From NCBI GenBank assembly GCA_964463165.1, contig CAYXBK010000022.1, positions 1-64,000 of the forward strand: a stretch of 64,000 nucleotides of DNA, written 5' to 3'. The position numbers and the translations under genes are program-made. This document shows, one piece after another, positions 9,309 to 17,395 of the stretch. The notes under the pieces were generated by a model. That model did no database searches. It saw only the letters and a list, made by a program, of their open reading frames with translations, and had not been told where the DNA came from. This DNA is from UBA7236 sp964463165. GTDB taxonomy: Bacteria > Bacteroidota > Bacteroidia > Chitinophagales > BACL12. How positions within the stretch are numbered: position 1 is the stretch's first letter; each line of letters starts with the position of its first letter.

Positions 9309-9809
9309 TTATGCAGGACTTTTTATACCGGCGATTTCGATCAGTTGATCGTTGATCGGGTCGGCTGCGGGCGGAAAAACTTCAATTAATTTTCCGTGTT
9401 CGTCGAGCAGAAATTTCTGAAAATTCCAGGAGATCTCTTTATTGAGTTTATTTTTTAAATCCTGTTTGGTGAGCCAGTTAAATATCGGGTTCGCATCTTT
9501 TCCCACCACATCACTTTTTGATGCAAGAGGAAATGTAACACCGTATTTATAAGAGCAGAAATTTTTAATTTCTTTATTTGTGCCCGGTTCCTGTTCTCCG
9601 AAATTATTCGAAGGAAATCCGATCACCATAATTTTATCACCATAATTTTCATACAATTCCTGCAACTGCATATACTGATCCGTATACATGCAATCGCTGG
9701 CGGTATTTACCACCAGTAATTTTTTCCCTTTGAACTCCGAAAAGTCAATTACACCTCCGTCGATTGATGGAAATGTAAACTCATGAATAGAACTTTCCTC
9801 ACGCAACAT
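9309..9809 (-). CDS. Glutathione peroxidase family protein (thiol peroxidase)
   Basis: A 166-residue cytosolic thioredoxin-fold peroxidase that reduces hydroperoxides. The peroxidatic Cys40 sits in VVNTASDC, and the W128-N129-F motif of the active-site tetrad is present. Two positions depart from the classical motif FPCNQFG: the sequence reads FPSNNFG (65-71), so the tetrad Gln is Asn69 and the first Cys is Ser67. Cys85 could act as resolving Cys with thioredoxin. It is first in a four-gene run with holB, ricT and gldH. The ATG lies 8 bases after a TAAATTTG box, so the leader is very short. Confidence 0.88.
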   Translation of the reverse strand: MLREESSIHEFTFPSIDGGVIDFSEFKGKKLLVVNTASDCMYTDQYMQLQELYENYGDKIMVIGFPSNNFGEQEPGTNKEIKNFCSYKYGVTFPLASKSDVVGKDANPIFNWLTKQDLKNKLNKEISWNFQKFLLDEHGKLIEVFPPAADPINDQLIEIAGIKSPA

Positions 9810-9817
9810 CCTGTTTG

Positions 9818-9825
9818 CAAATTTA
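9818..9825 (-). promoter_or_regulatory. Promoter -7 box (TAAATTTG) for the gpx-holB-ricT-gldH run
   Basis: A perfect TAnnTTTG match on the minus strand, 8 bases before the gpx ATG. No clear TTG lies at the -33 position, which is a C-rich stretch. Confidence 0.55.
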
Positions 9826-10025
9826 GCGAAAAAGGGGGAGAGGGGAAAATGCCTGGCAATTATGTGTTCTATCCAGCCTTTTTACAGGAAGACGCAACGC
9901 TGCGAAGCTTCTGTTTTATGGATTTTGACCGATTTGCAAACGTTGTGCATGCATTTGGGTTGCGAGGAAAAATAATGCAATCATAAAATCAATTTGGGTA
10001 TTTACTTCGCGACTTCGCGTATTCC

Positions 10026-10175
10026 TGTGATTTTTTTCTGCTTCTTGGCGCCTCCCTGTTTATTTTTAATTTTCTTTAGCCTTTGCATATTCTGTGATTT
10101 TTCTCTGCGTCTCGGCGTCTCCCTGTTTATTTTAATTTTCTTCGTGTCTTGGCGCCTTCGTGTACAACATTTCTT
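10026..10175. repeat. Degenerate 67-bp tandem repeat in the gpx-queD gap
   Basis: Two units starting at 10026 and 10093 share tgtgattttt, a cttggcgcctcc-like segment and ctgtttatttt..aattttctt. A half unit (cttcgtgtcttggcgccttcg) follows to about 10163. The gap 9810-10193 holds no gene. Apart from this repeat and the two promoters, nothing is recognisable. Confidence 0.6.
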
Positions 10176-10177
10176 TG
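10149..10177 (+). promoter_or_regulatory. Probable queD promoter
   Basis: TTG at 10149-10151, an 18-base spacer and TTTCTTTG at 10170-10177 (7 of 8 to TAnnTTTG), 16 bases before the queD ATG. It overlaps the end of the tandem repeat, so the repeat may have supplied the -33 element. Confidence 0.4.
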
Positions 10178-10193
10178 TACCTTAGAACCATAT

Positions 10194-10601
10194 ATGAGAG
10201 CAGCAGTTTACAGACGAGCCACCTTCAATGCAGCGCACAGGCTTTACAATCCTAAATGGGATGATGCGACGAACGATAAAATTTTCGGGCTTTGCAATAA
10301 CCCGAATTACCACGGGCATAATTATACATTAATTGTCCGCATCACAGGTGAGATCGATCCTGAAACCGGTTATGTAATGGATCTGAAAATATTGAATGAT
10401 TTAATTAAAGAACTGGTGATCGAACCATTTGATCACAACAATTTAAATCTCGATGTGCCCGAATTTAAAAATCTCAATCCTACCGCAGAAAATATTGCAA
10501 AAGTGATTTTCGATAAATTCCGTGAACGGCTTGCTTCGGATGTGGATGTAAGAATTGAATTACATGAAACGGAGAATAATTATGTGGTGTATCCGATTTG
10601 A
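10194..10601 (+). CDS. 6-carboxytetrahydropterin synthase (QueD/PTPS family)
   Basis: A 135-residue enzyme of the 6-pyruvoyl-tetrahydropterin synthase fold, which makes the queuosine/deazapurine precursor 6-carboxytetrahydropterin. Zn-ligand His15 (FNAAHR) and His40/His42 (YHGHNY) are present, with catalytic Cys34. The later EPFDHNNLN (catalytic His) and LHETENNYVVY (substrate-binding Glu) also match. The start was placed at the ATG giving MRAAVYRRATF; an upstream in-frame extension falls in the repeat region and is not conserved-looking. No other queuosine gene is nearby. Confidence 0.9.
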   Translation: MRAAVYRRATFNAAHRLYNPKWDDATNDKIFGLCNNPNYHGHNYTLIVRITGEIDPETGYVMDLKILNDLIKELVIEPFDHNNLNLDVPEFKNLNPTAENIAKVIFDKFRERLASDVDVRIELHETENNYVVYPI

Positions 10602-10628
10602 GGATTACCTTCGGCAATTGAATGCAGG

Positions 10629-10700
10629 GAACGCAGATTTAACGGATTGGGCGGATTGAAATTGATTTCACACCACAGATTGAACAGATTTTCACAGATA
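10629..10700. repeat. Short-period repeat (cagatttaacggatt family)
   Basis: Imperfect units of about 10 bases (acgcagattt, aacggattgg, gcggattgaa, cacagattga, acagattttc) lie in the gap between queD and the AraC gene. No reading frame is supported. Confidence 0.55.
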
Positions 10701-10740
10701 AATTTTTAGAATCCCGTTTTCTGTGAAACAACAAAATAAG

Positions 10741-10766
10741 TTGAAATACGATAATGAATATCTTTG
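10741..10766 (+). promoter_or_regulatory. Promoter of the AraC-type regulator
   Basis: TATCTTTG at 10759-10766, a perfect TAnnTTTG box, with TTG at 10741-10743. The 15-base spacing is shorter than usual. The box covers an in-frame TTG at 10764 and so argues for the ATG at 10785 as the true start. Confidence 0.6.
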
Positions 10767-10784
10767 TTTGAATTTTATTACGGC

Positions 10785-11654
10785 ATGTTCAACCTCCTTG
10801 ATAAAATAAAGGAAAACCCGGTTTATTATAATCAGCTGTCCATTGATGATCAGTTGATGACGAAATATAATTGCCCGCTTGAAACAGACCGGGAAACTGT
10901 GTGGACCCAGGAAAGTTATTTTGTGTATGTGCTGGAAGGAAAGAAGTTATGGCATATTCCCGGCCAGGCATTTGAACTCACCGCGGGCAAATGCATTTTC
11001 GTGAAAAAAGGAGCACATATTGTCGAACAATTTTTTGATACTTCTTTCTGCCTTGTATTATTCTTTTTATCGGATCAGTTTATAATTGATACGATGCGCA
11101 ATCTGCCAAAAACAAAAAATAATAACCCGGAATCAAAATTCGATGCAGTGATTTTGGATGTGCATACCGATGATGCACTGCATGCTTTTTTCAATTCGGT
11201 AATTCCCTATTTTTTAAATCATGGTAAAGCGAATACAACACTGCTCGAGTTAAAATTCAAAGAACTGATTTTAAATGTTGTGCATAATCCCGCAAATAAT
11301 CATATTGCAGCTTATTTTAATTCTTTAGCGGCTGATACAATATCAGACAGTATCAGGCGTATCATGGAAGAAAATTTTTATTATAATCTCGGCATTGATG
11401 AATTTGCAAGATTAAGCGGTTGCAGTTTATCCGTTTTTAAAAGAAGATTTGCGGATTATTTTAAAACTACTCCCGGCAAATGGCTGCTCGAAAGAAGGCT
11501 GCAGCATGCAAGAGTTTTAATACATACCACAAAAAAAACAGTTAGTGAGATCGCATTTGAATGCGGTTTTGAAAATGTTTCGCATTTCAGCCGTTCATTC
11601 AAAAAGCAATTTGGTAACGCACCTGCACACTACCGCGAAGGGGTTGAACTTTAA
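10785..11654 (+). CDS. AraC family transcriptional regulator
   Basis: A 289-residue regulator. The N-terminal half is a cupin-like sensing domain, with the stretch LEGKKLWHIPGQAFELTAG typical of AraC effector domains. The C-terminal 100 residues hold two helix-turn-helix motifs: FARLSGCSLSVFKRRFADYF and IAFECGFENVSHFSRSFKKQ. The ATG at 10785 was chosen over an upstream TTG because a promoter box overlaps the latter. It lies 72 bases upstream of a methyltransferase gene that carries its own promoter and a palindrome, so that gene is a possible target. The effector is unknown. Confidence 0.88.
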   Translation: MFNLLDKIKENPVYYNQLSIDDQLMTKYNCPLETDRETVWTQESYFVYVLEGKKLWHIPGQAFELTAGKCIFVKKGAHIVEQFFDTSFCLVLFFLSDQFIIDTMRNLPKTKNNNPESKFDAVILDVHTDDALHAFFNSVIPYFLNHGKANTTLLELKFKELILNVVHNPANNHIAAYFNSLAADTISDSIRRIMEENFYYNLGIDEFARLSGCSLSVFKRRFADYFKTTPGKWLLERRLQHARVLIHTTKKTVSEIAFECGFENVSHFSRSFKKQFGNAPAHYREGVEL

Positions 11655-11693
11655 AGTCAGGAGATTGGACTTTTAAGAAAAGCCGCTGCGAAA

Positions 11694-11714
11694 TTGGCAA
11701 AATACCTTTGCCAA
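11694..11714 (+). promoter_or_regulatory. Promoter box inside an 8-bp inverted repeat (possible operator)
   Basis: TACCTTTG at 11703-11710 matches TAnnTTTG and lies 16 bases before the methyltransferase ATG. It sits within a perfect inverted repeat (ttggcaaa at 11694-11701, tttgccaa at 11707-11714, 5-base spacer). A dimeric repressor bound here would block the promoter; this is inference. Confidence 0.5.
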
Positions 11715-11726
11715 AAAAAACAATTT

Positions 11727-12542
11727 ATGCTTACTCAAACACCAGTTGCCTTTTCAGGCAATATTCCAAAAAATTATGATGCAGGCCTCGGGCCGATGTT
11801 TTTTGAACCATTTGCATTGGAAACTGCATACCGTGTCAATCGGATATCTCCCGAAAAAATACTAGAGCTCGCTGCGGGAACAGGAAGGCTTACAAAATTA
11901 TTGCCCTCGGTTACGGCTAACGGCGCAACAATCATTGCATCAGATATTAATCCTGCAATGGTTGAATTCGGAAAACAAAAAACGCAACATGAATTAATTA
12001 ACTGGCAAACAATTGATGCGATCACCTTGCCTTTCCCGGATCATACTTTTGATTGTGTGGTAGTGCAATTTGGCGTTATGTTTTACAGTGATCGGATCCA
12101 GGCTTTTAAAGAAACCTTCAGAGTGTTAAAGCCAGGCGGTACATTTATTTTTAATTGCTGGGATGAAATAAATAATAACCCGATGGCTGCAATTGTGAAT
12201 GAAACACTGCAACATTTTTTCCCGGTAGATACACCTGCATTTTACAGTATTCCCTTTTCCTATTACGATGAAAAAATCATTCTGAGTGATTTGCATGCGG
12301 CGGGATTTGAAAAAATACATATTGAATTAATTCAACGGAAAGGTTACAGTAAATCTCCTGTTGCTGCTGCAAATGGTTTAATCAACGGCACACCAACGGT
12401 AACAGCGATTGAGGACCGTGATCCTGCGATGTTACCTGTTGTGTTGAAATATCTTGCAGAACAAATTGAAGAAAAATTCGGCGCATCAAATTTACAAGTA
12501 CCACTACAGGCAAGAGTGGTAACCGTGCAAAAGAAAAAATAA
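11727..12542 (+). CDS. Class I SAM-dependent methyltransferase (UbiE-like)
   Basis: A 271-residue cytosolic methyltransferase. Motif I is LELAAGTGRLTK, the acidic end of strand 2 is ASDINPAMV, motif II is LPFPDHTFDCVVVQFGVMF, and the post-motif LRVLKPGG equivalent reads FRVLKPGGTFIFNCW. These are typical of the Methyltransf_11/UbiE group, which includes quinone and small-molecule methyltransferases. The substrate is not predictable. The start is the ATG 16 bases after a promoter box; an earlier TTG lies inside the palindrome and is unlikely. It may be controlled by the adjacent AraC protein. Confidence 0.82.
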   Translation: MLTQTPVAFSGNIPKNYDAGLGPMFFEPFALETAYRVNRISPEKILELAAGTGRLTKLLPSVTANGATIIASDINPAMVEFGKQKTQHELINWQTIDAITLPFPDHTFDCVVVQFGVMFYSDRIQAFKETFRVLKPGGTFIFNCWDEINNNPMAAIVNETLQHFFPVDTPAFYSIPFSYYDEKIILSDLHAAGFEKIHIELIQRKGYSKSPVAAANGLINGTPTVTAIEDRDPAMLPVVLKYLAEQIEEKFGASNLQVPLQARVVTVQKKK

Positions 12543-12560
12543 AGTTTTTCAGTTCAAATC

Positions 12561-12602
12561 CAATGTGGTTTGTGGGAAGATTCTTCCCGCAAACACACAT
12601 TG
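12561..12602. terminator. Long hairpin between convergent genes
   Basis: A 19-bp stem with one bulged A and a 3-base loop (left arm 12561-12579, loop 12580-12582, right arm 12583-12602), between the methyltransferase and cytochrome stop codons. No T-run follows on either strand, so it is not a textbook intrinsic terminator. It may act as an RNA 3'-end stabiliser. Confidence 0.5.
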
Positions 12603-12636
12603 ATCAATTGAATTATTAATTGGTAATTCAATAATT

Positions 12637-13983
12637 CTATAATGATTTCAAATATTCCACAAGGTCATTTTTTTCTGCATTGCTCAGTGCTAATTGTTTG
12701 AAATCGTTATAATGATTTACAACATCAAGGAGCGTTGCAAATCTTCCGTCGTGATAAAATCCACCTTTCATATGTGTCCATAATCCTGCCAGGCCCTGTG
12801 TTTCATAAGTACTGTCGGGTGAACGGTTTGCCTGAAATGCATCAATTCCGATATCGGTTGCTTTATGTGTATTCCAGCCTGGTTCAGTAAATAGCGGAGG
12901 TACATGACATGTTGCACATTTTGCTTTTCCATTGAATACGAGTTTACCTCTGTCGGCAGCATTTTTATTATACATGCTATCCGGTGATTTTGGTGCAGGG
13001 ATCGATAATTGATAAAATTGTAATGCAGCAAGTTTATCTGTTACCAGATCAGGATCAGATCTTTTATTTCCGAATTTTGCTTTTGCTGCGACAGGATATT
13101 TTTTTGCATCATTTAATCTCGCATCATAAAAATTTCCCTGCCCGTTTAATTCAAGATTTGCAACATAAGCATTCCAATAAGTAATATCTCCCCAACCGCC
13201 TGTCCATGTATGTAAATTCTCACCTGCATGTCCGAATGCTTCCGGAATTAATGTTGCTGCTGATTTTCCATCCGGACGAAATGCTTTTCCGTCTAAATTC
13301 AATAATGCATCAAATTTTCCGGGACCCCAGCTCGTCAAAACTTTTTTTACTGTTGCCACATCAACACCCAATGCATCTGTAAGCGGACTTAAATCCGGGG
13401 CCATTGAAACAATTGCACCTACATTTAAATCGCGGTTTGCCCAACCATCTAAACGATGGCCAATGCCGGGTAAAAACGCATCATCAACTGTTGAATGACA
13501 TAATGCACATGTGAGTCCGATTGCCTGCAGATTTTTTTTATCATCAAATGTGCCTTTTACTCCCACAACTGCATTTAATTGCAAAAGCGTGAGTGTTACG
13601 GCAGGATCATTCAGGTCCACTTTACCTGCTTTAATTGCTGCGGCAACCGCCGCGGGAATAACATCCATATCTACTTTTAATCCGGCAGCAAGTGCGGCAT
13701 TGGGTGATAAGCCGGGGCCCACACCCCCATTCTTTTCTCCGGCAATTGCTTTATTCAGCTGCAGTGCATCGGTCCAGTATTTTTCATCGCCGAATGTTTC
13801 GAAGCGAAAAATGTTTTTTCCTTCTTCGAGCATTTTTTGTGCATTGGCAACAGTTTGATCTTCCGGCTCTTTTAAGGTGTTGGCTGCTTCACCGGCTTTT
13901 GATTTTGTGCATTGCGAAAGTGTTATACTTATAATAAACAGGGCTAATCCCAAAGAGGCAAGTTGTATAGAATATTTTTTCAT
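12637..13983 (-). CDS. Di-haem cytochrome c, cytochrome c peroxidase-like
   Basis: A 448-residue exported protein with two c-type haem sites: C159-A-L-C-H163 and C356-A-T-C-H360. An N-terminal signal is followed by Cys25 in LSQC, a non-ideal lipobox. The C-terminal part (GGFYHDGRFATLLDVVNHYN and AEKNDLVEYLKSL) is typical of the MauG/CcpA-like peroxidase group. It would act in the periplasm, reducing peroxide or passing electrons. It is longer than classical CcpA (about 320-350 residues) because of an Ala-rich region at 85-150. It is a single gene, upstream of a globin gene on the same strand. Confidence 0.85.
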   Translation of the reverse strand: MKKYSIQLASLGLALFIISITLSQCTKSKAGEAANTLKEPEDQTVANAQKMLEEGKNIFRFETFGDEKYWTDALQLNKAIAGEKNGGVGPGLSPNAALAAGLKVDMDVIPAAVAAAIKAGKVDLNDPAVTLTLLQLNAVVGVKGTFDDKKNLQAIGLTCALCHSTVDDAFLPGIGHRLDGWANRDLNVGAIVSMAPDLSPLTDALGVDVATVKKVLTSWGPGKFDALLNLDGKAFRPDGKSAATLIPEAFGHAGENLHTWTGGWGDITYWNAYVANLELNGQGNFYDARLNDAKKYPVAAKAKFGNKRSDPDLVTDKLAALQFYQLSIPAPKSPDSMYNKNAADRGKLVFNGKAKCATCHVPPLFTEPGWNTHKATDIGIDAFQANRSPDSTYETQGLAGLWTHMKGGFYHDGRFATLLDVVNHYNDFKQLALSNAEKNDLVEYLKSL

Positions 13984-14232
13984 GATTAACAGAGTTGAGT
14001 ATCTCTAAAAATCCGTCATTTCAGAAAAAAAACCATTATACTATTCTCTGTAAAAATTATATAATTCTCACATTTCGTAAATAGGGATATATATTAAAAC
14101 AATACGTGAAAGTAACCGTCAAATGTGTTCTCCTCGAAATAAATTTGGTTGATAAAAGCACGCTTACCTGAGGTATTGATGAATGAAGATGTTCTTATAA
14201 ATTACCCGTGGGAAATTCACATAAACAATTGC

Positions 14233-14622
14233 TTAGATAATCCGCAGCCCGTTCATGTCATTTAATTTATGTTCCATTAAGCGGGCAATATTTTGTGCCC
14301 TGCCTTTCATGTGATCAGCATATTGCCCGGCAAACAATTCGTCGACTGTTTCATTGAATAATTGCAGCCAGCGCTCAAAATGTGCCGGAATTAATTTTAT
14401 TTTATTATTCAATTCGAAATGCGGTGTCATTGCATTACGTAAGAATGTGCCTGTGCCCAATACCGTGAATTCCCAGAAATCATACATTACCGGTAAATGT
14501 GTTTCCCAATTCACTTTGGCAATATCGTTGAAAATAAAACCAATGACATCATCTTTACGCACCTTATCATAAAAATTGTTTACGACTGATTCGATGTCTT
14601 TTCTTGTTTCAATATCTTTCAA
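14233..14622 (-). CDS. Group III truncated haemoglobin
   Basis: A 129-residue globin with the 2/2 fold. Likely proximal His81 lies in AHFERWLQLFN, the HxxxW pattern of group III, and aromatic residues at the start of helix B and the segment MYDFWEF also match. Group III globins bind O2, NO or peroxide; their roles vary. The start codon is TTG: no in-frame ATG lies upstream, and the TTG gives M-K-D-I-E-T-R-K, which fits the family N-terminus. It is transcribed alone. Together with the cytochrome c peroxidase-like gene it suggests handling of reactive O2 or N species. Confidence 0.88.
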   Translation of the reverse strand: MKDIETRKDIESVVNNFYDKVRKDDVIGFIFNDIAKVNWETHLPVMYDFWEFTVLGTGTFLRNAMTPHFELNNKIKLIPAHFERWLQLFNETVDELFAGQYADHMKGRAQNIARLMEHKLNDMNGLRII

Positions 14623-14641
14623 TTGATATATATTTAGTTTA

Positions 14642-15136
14642 TTATTTCAATTTAATCACAGGGCCGGTTAATGATTTTACTAAATTCCTGAATTCTTCTG
14701 CAGTTGTTTCGGTAAATGATTCTTTGGGTAATAAAACAGCTGAAAGTGTATTCTGATAAATCAGGAACCAGTTGTTGAGCTCTGTGATTTTATACATTTT
14801 GTTCCATATCAGTTCCGTGTAAAATGATTCTCCTTTTATTTTAATCAGATCAGGCGTAAAATGAATTTTCAGTTGCTCCTGTAAATGACTGCTTGAGCGA
14901 TAGCTCCTCCGGATTGTTTGATAAATAAGCGCAGGTTGAACGATAAACACAAGCGTTAAAGTGACATAATGATAATAAACGGGCTGCGGCAGATCAACTC
15001 CTGCGAAGTAGGCAACAATCCAGCATAAAATCAGCAATCCGGCACTCACGATAACTTTCATGAAAGGTTTTCCATAAGTCAACCTGTAAATTACTTTTAC
15101 ATATTGCCGGAAGGATATAAATGTGTGAATTGTCAA
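14642..15136 (-). CDS. YcxB-like membrane protein
   Basis: A 164-residue protein with an amphipathic N-terminus, two membrane segments (about 28-48 and 55-75) and a cytosolic C-terminal domain containing the YcxB-like pattern SFYTELIWNKMYKITE....FLIYQN. The function is unknown in the family. The start is TTG; it yields MTIHTFISFRQYVKVIYRLT, which matches the usual N-terminal region, and no alternative ATG precedes the first membrane segment. It is followed closely by the globin gene and preceded by a lipoprotein gene. Confidence 0.7.
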   Translation of the reverse strand: MTIHTFISFRQYVKVIYRLTYGKPFMKVIVSAGLLILCWIVAYFAGVDLPQPVYYHYVTLTLVFIVQPALIYQTIRRSYRSSSHLQEQLKIHFTPDLIKIKGESFYTELIWNKMYKITELNNWFLIYQNTLSAVLLPKESFTETTAEEFRNLVKSLTGPVIKLK

Positions 15137-15164
15137 TTCATTAACTATTTAATTTGGTTGTTGA

Positions 15165-15713
15165 TTAATTTCCCGATACATTTTTTATTTCATCGATCAG
15201 CCAGATATCATTTTGTTTTGAAAGTCTGTATTGCATTTTATATTGATATGGAAATTCAACCGTTACAGTTGCTTTATCTCCATCTAATGCTTCCAGTGTT
15301 TTTGCATTTTCAATTTCCGCGAGATCAAAATCCTGCGACCACATGATCAAGTCAAAATCAAACCCTTCAGGCGGGCCGTCGTACTGATGTGTTTTTTTAA
15401 ACTGCTCGTCTGCTTTTTTAAAATAATCACGCCAATTATTCAGGTACGTGTCGGAAACCATCCCTGTTTTTTTCAGTTCTGATAGGAAGCGTTCCGTTTC
15501 TGAAAAATTTACCGAATAAAAATCCGTTGAGTCTTTCATGTCCTGATTTACAAATCCGATATTGATCATCATATCAAAATGATCGCGGTACCAGACGAGA
15601 AAATTATTGACAACTGCAGTTGGTTTGTCGACAGAACTTTCGTTTTCCTGTTTATTATTTGCGCATGAAAATAAAATAAACAGAAAACTGAGAGAGGTGA
15701 TTGTTTTTTTCAT
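15165..15713 (-). CDS. Hypothetical lipoprotein
   Basis: A 182-residue putative lipoprotein: MKKTITSLSFLFILFSC with lipobox Cys17, then a charged mature region. The C-terminal part (YKMQYRLSKQNDIWLIDEIKN) resembles the end of NTF2-like or DUF4878-type domains, but this is weak. The start was placed at the ATG that begins the signal peptide; a longer frame would overlap the OsmC stop and hide the signal. No function can be assigned. Confidence 0.7.
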   Translation of the reverse strand: MKKTITSLSFLFILFSCANNKQENESSVDKPTAVVNNFLVWYRDHFDMMINIGFVNQDMKDSTDFYSVNFSETERFLSELKKTGMVSDTYLNNWRDYFKKADEQFKKTHQYDGPPEGFDFDLIMWSQDFDLAEIENAKTLEALDGDKATVTVEFPYQYKMQYRLSKQNDIWLIDEIKNVSGN

Positions 15714-15747
15714 ATGCTTGCATTTGACAAATCCGGCATTAAAATTA

Positions 15748-16146
15748 TTATACAATTTCTGTATGAATATTAATTGGATTTGAAAGTACTTTATGCACCG
15801 GGCATTTTTTTGAAACTAAAATCAGCCTTTCAACTGATGTTGCATCCAGTGTTTTTTCGAAGTGGATTTCCACATTGAAATCAGTATCATTTTCATTCAT
15901 GATGCGGGTAACTTTAACGGTAATTTCTCCCGTATCCCAGCCTTTTTTATCGGCATACATTTGCAAGGTAATTGCTGAACAGGAAGCCAGGCTCATGCAC
16001 ATCAGTTCGCCGGGCCGCGGGCCCACATCCGTTCCGCCGTCTTCTTCCTCTTCATCAGCTACCAGGGAATGTTTTCTGGCAATAAGTTTTGTTTCATACC
16101 GGGTTGTACCCGTAACAGCTGTTGCACTTACAATTTTTGCCGCCAT
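15748..16146 (-). CDS. OsmC family protein (thiol peroxidase-like)
   Basis: A 132-residue OsmC/Ohr-fold protein, which as a dimer reduces organic hydroperoxides or handles electrophiles. The first conserved Cys is in MSLASCSAITLQMYADKKG and the second in VSKKCPVHKVL; both sit where the family's catalytic pair lies. The preceding DVGPRPGELM loop is also typical. It is most like the YhfA/OsmC branch rather than Ohr. It lies divergent to moxR and upstream of a lipoprotein gene. Confidence 0.85.
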   Translation of the reverse strand: MAAKIVSATAVTGTTRYETKLIARKHSLVADEEEEDGGTDVGPRPGELMCMSLASCSAITLQMYADKKGWDTGEITVKVTRIMNENDTDFNVEIHFEKTLDATSVERLILVSKKCPVHKVLSNPINIHTEIV

Positions 16147-16218
16147 ATCAGTGAATTAGGAGCATGAAAATACGAAACACAGCCGATTAACAATCTTTAA
16201 CCTCTAATAATCCTTTTT

Positions 16219-16226
16219 TAACTTTG
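16219..16226 (+). promoter_or_regulatory. Promoter -7 box (TAACTTTG) of the bat operon
   Basis: A perfect TAnnTTTG match 74 bases before the moxR ATG. No good -33 TTG is visible. It is probably the main promoter for the moxR-bat run. Confidence 0.5.
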
Positions 16227-16300
16227 CCCACTGAATTTCTCAGAGGGATGCTCGTTTAAATTTGCATCCTCTTTTTTAACGCTCTATCAAATTGTGCAGT

Positions 16301-17302
16301 ATGGAAACTTTATCTTCAACAGACATTAAAGAATTAAACGACAGGATTCACAACGAAAGCGCATTTATCGATTTACTCCGGCTCGAGACCTCAAAGGCAA
16401 TTGTCGGTCAGAAATACATGATCGATCGGTTATTACTCGGCTTATTATCACAGGGTCATATACTTCTCGAAGGAGTTCCGGGTTTAGCAAAAACACTTGC
16501 GATCAAATCCATGTCGGCCGCCGTACATGGCAAATTTTCACGCATTCAGTTTACACCCGATCTTTTGCCTGCCGATCTTGTGGGGACATTAATCTACAAT
16601 CAAAAAGAAAATGTATTCAGTGTGAAGAAGGGCCCCATCTTCGCAAATTTTATTCTTGCCGATGAAATCAACCGTGCTCCTGCAAAAGTGCAAAGTGCAT
16701 TACTGGAAGCAATGCAGGAACGACAGGTAACGATTGGTGAAAAAACATATCCGCTTGAAGAACCGTTTTTAGTGCTTGCAACACAAAATCCGATCGAACA
16801 GGAAGGAACGTATCCATTGCCTGAAGCTCAAGTGGACAGATTTATGATGAAGGTTGTGATCACCTATCCGTCTAAAGAAGATGAAAAACTGATCATGCGT
16901 CAAAATGTAAATGAAAAAGAAAAATCCATTCAGCAGGTTGTGAAGCCGGAAGAAATTCTGAAAGCAAGAAATCTTGTACGGGAAGTATATATGGATGAAA
17001 AGATCGAGCAATATATTCTCGACATTGTTTTTGCAACACGCAAACCGGCGGATTATAAATTGGGGAAATTAAAACATTTAATTGCGTACGGTGGTTCACC
17101 ACGTGCTTCCATTAATCTTGCACTGGCGAGCAAGGCATATGCTTTTATAAAACGCAGAGGTTATGTAATTCCGGAAGATGTGCGTGCAATTTGTCATGAT
17201 GTATTGCGCCATCGTATCGGACTGACCTATGAAGCAGAAGCGGAAAATATTTCATCCGAAACAATTATCAGTGAAATCATAAATGTTGTGGAAGTGCCGT
17301 GA
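16301..17302 (+). CDS. MoxR family AAA+ ATPase (bat operon)
   Basis: A 333-residue MoxR ATPase with Walker A GVPGLAKT (58-65), Walker B ILADE (118-122), sensor region VLATQNPIEQEGTYPLPEAQ and a C-terminal lid with GGSPRASINL. MoxR proteins are chaperone-like and usually act on vWA partners, several of which are encoded directly downstream. The start is the ATG at 16301, since the upstream TTG adds only three residues. A 141-base gap with repeats separates it from the DUF58 gene. A second moxR lies at 38960-39925. Confidence 0.92.
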   Translation: METLSSTDIKELNDRIHNESAFIDLLRLETSKAIVGQKYMIDRLLLGLLSQGHILLEGVPGLAKTLAIKSMSAAVHGKFSRIQFTPDLLPADLVGTLIYNQKENVFSVKKGPIFANFILADEINRAPAKVQSALLEAMQERQVTIGEKTYPLEEPFLVLATQNPIEQEGTYPLPEAQVDRFMMKVVITYPSKEDEKLIMRQNVNEKEKSIQQVVKPEEILKARNLVREVYMDEKIEQYILDIVFATRKPADYKLGKLKHLIAYGGSPRASINLALASKAYAFIKRRGYVIPEDVRAICHDVLRHRIGLTYEAEAENISSETIISEIINVVEVP

Positions 17303-17335
17303 TTAGCCGCTGGCCACCAGCCACTGGCTGCTTGC
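17303..17335. repeat. Short-period repeat (ggctgg/ccactgg family)
   Basis: Imperfect units (ccgctggccaccagccactggctgc) follow the moxR stop codon and resemble the stretch at 2938-3003. Confidence 0.45.
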
Positions 17336-17395
17336 AAAAATTAGCAGGGCAGGCATTTAATTATAGAAAACAGGATTGGTTATTTAATTCGCAAA

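Noticed and set aside
11694..11726. TTG start adding 11 residues to the methyltransferase
   Set aside because: It lies inside the promoter palindrome; the ATG at 11727 follows the box by a normal distance.
13984..14232. FNR-type (TTGAT....ATCAA) site near the cytochrome and globin genes
   Set aside because: A half-site-like ttgat is present but the second half is not; no convincing match.
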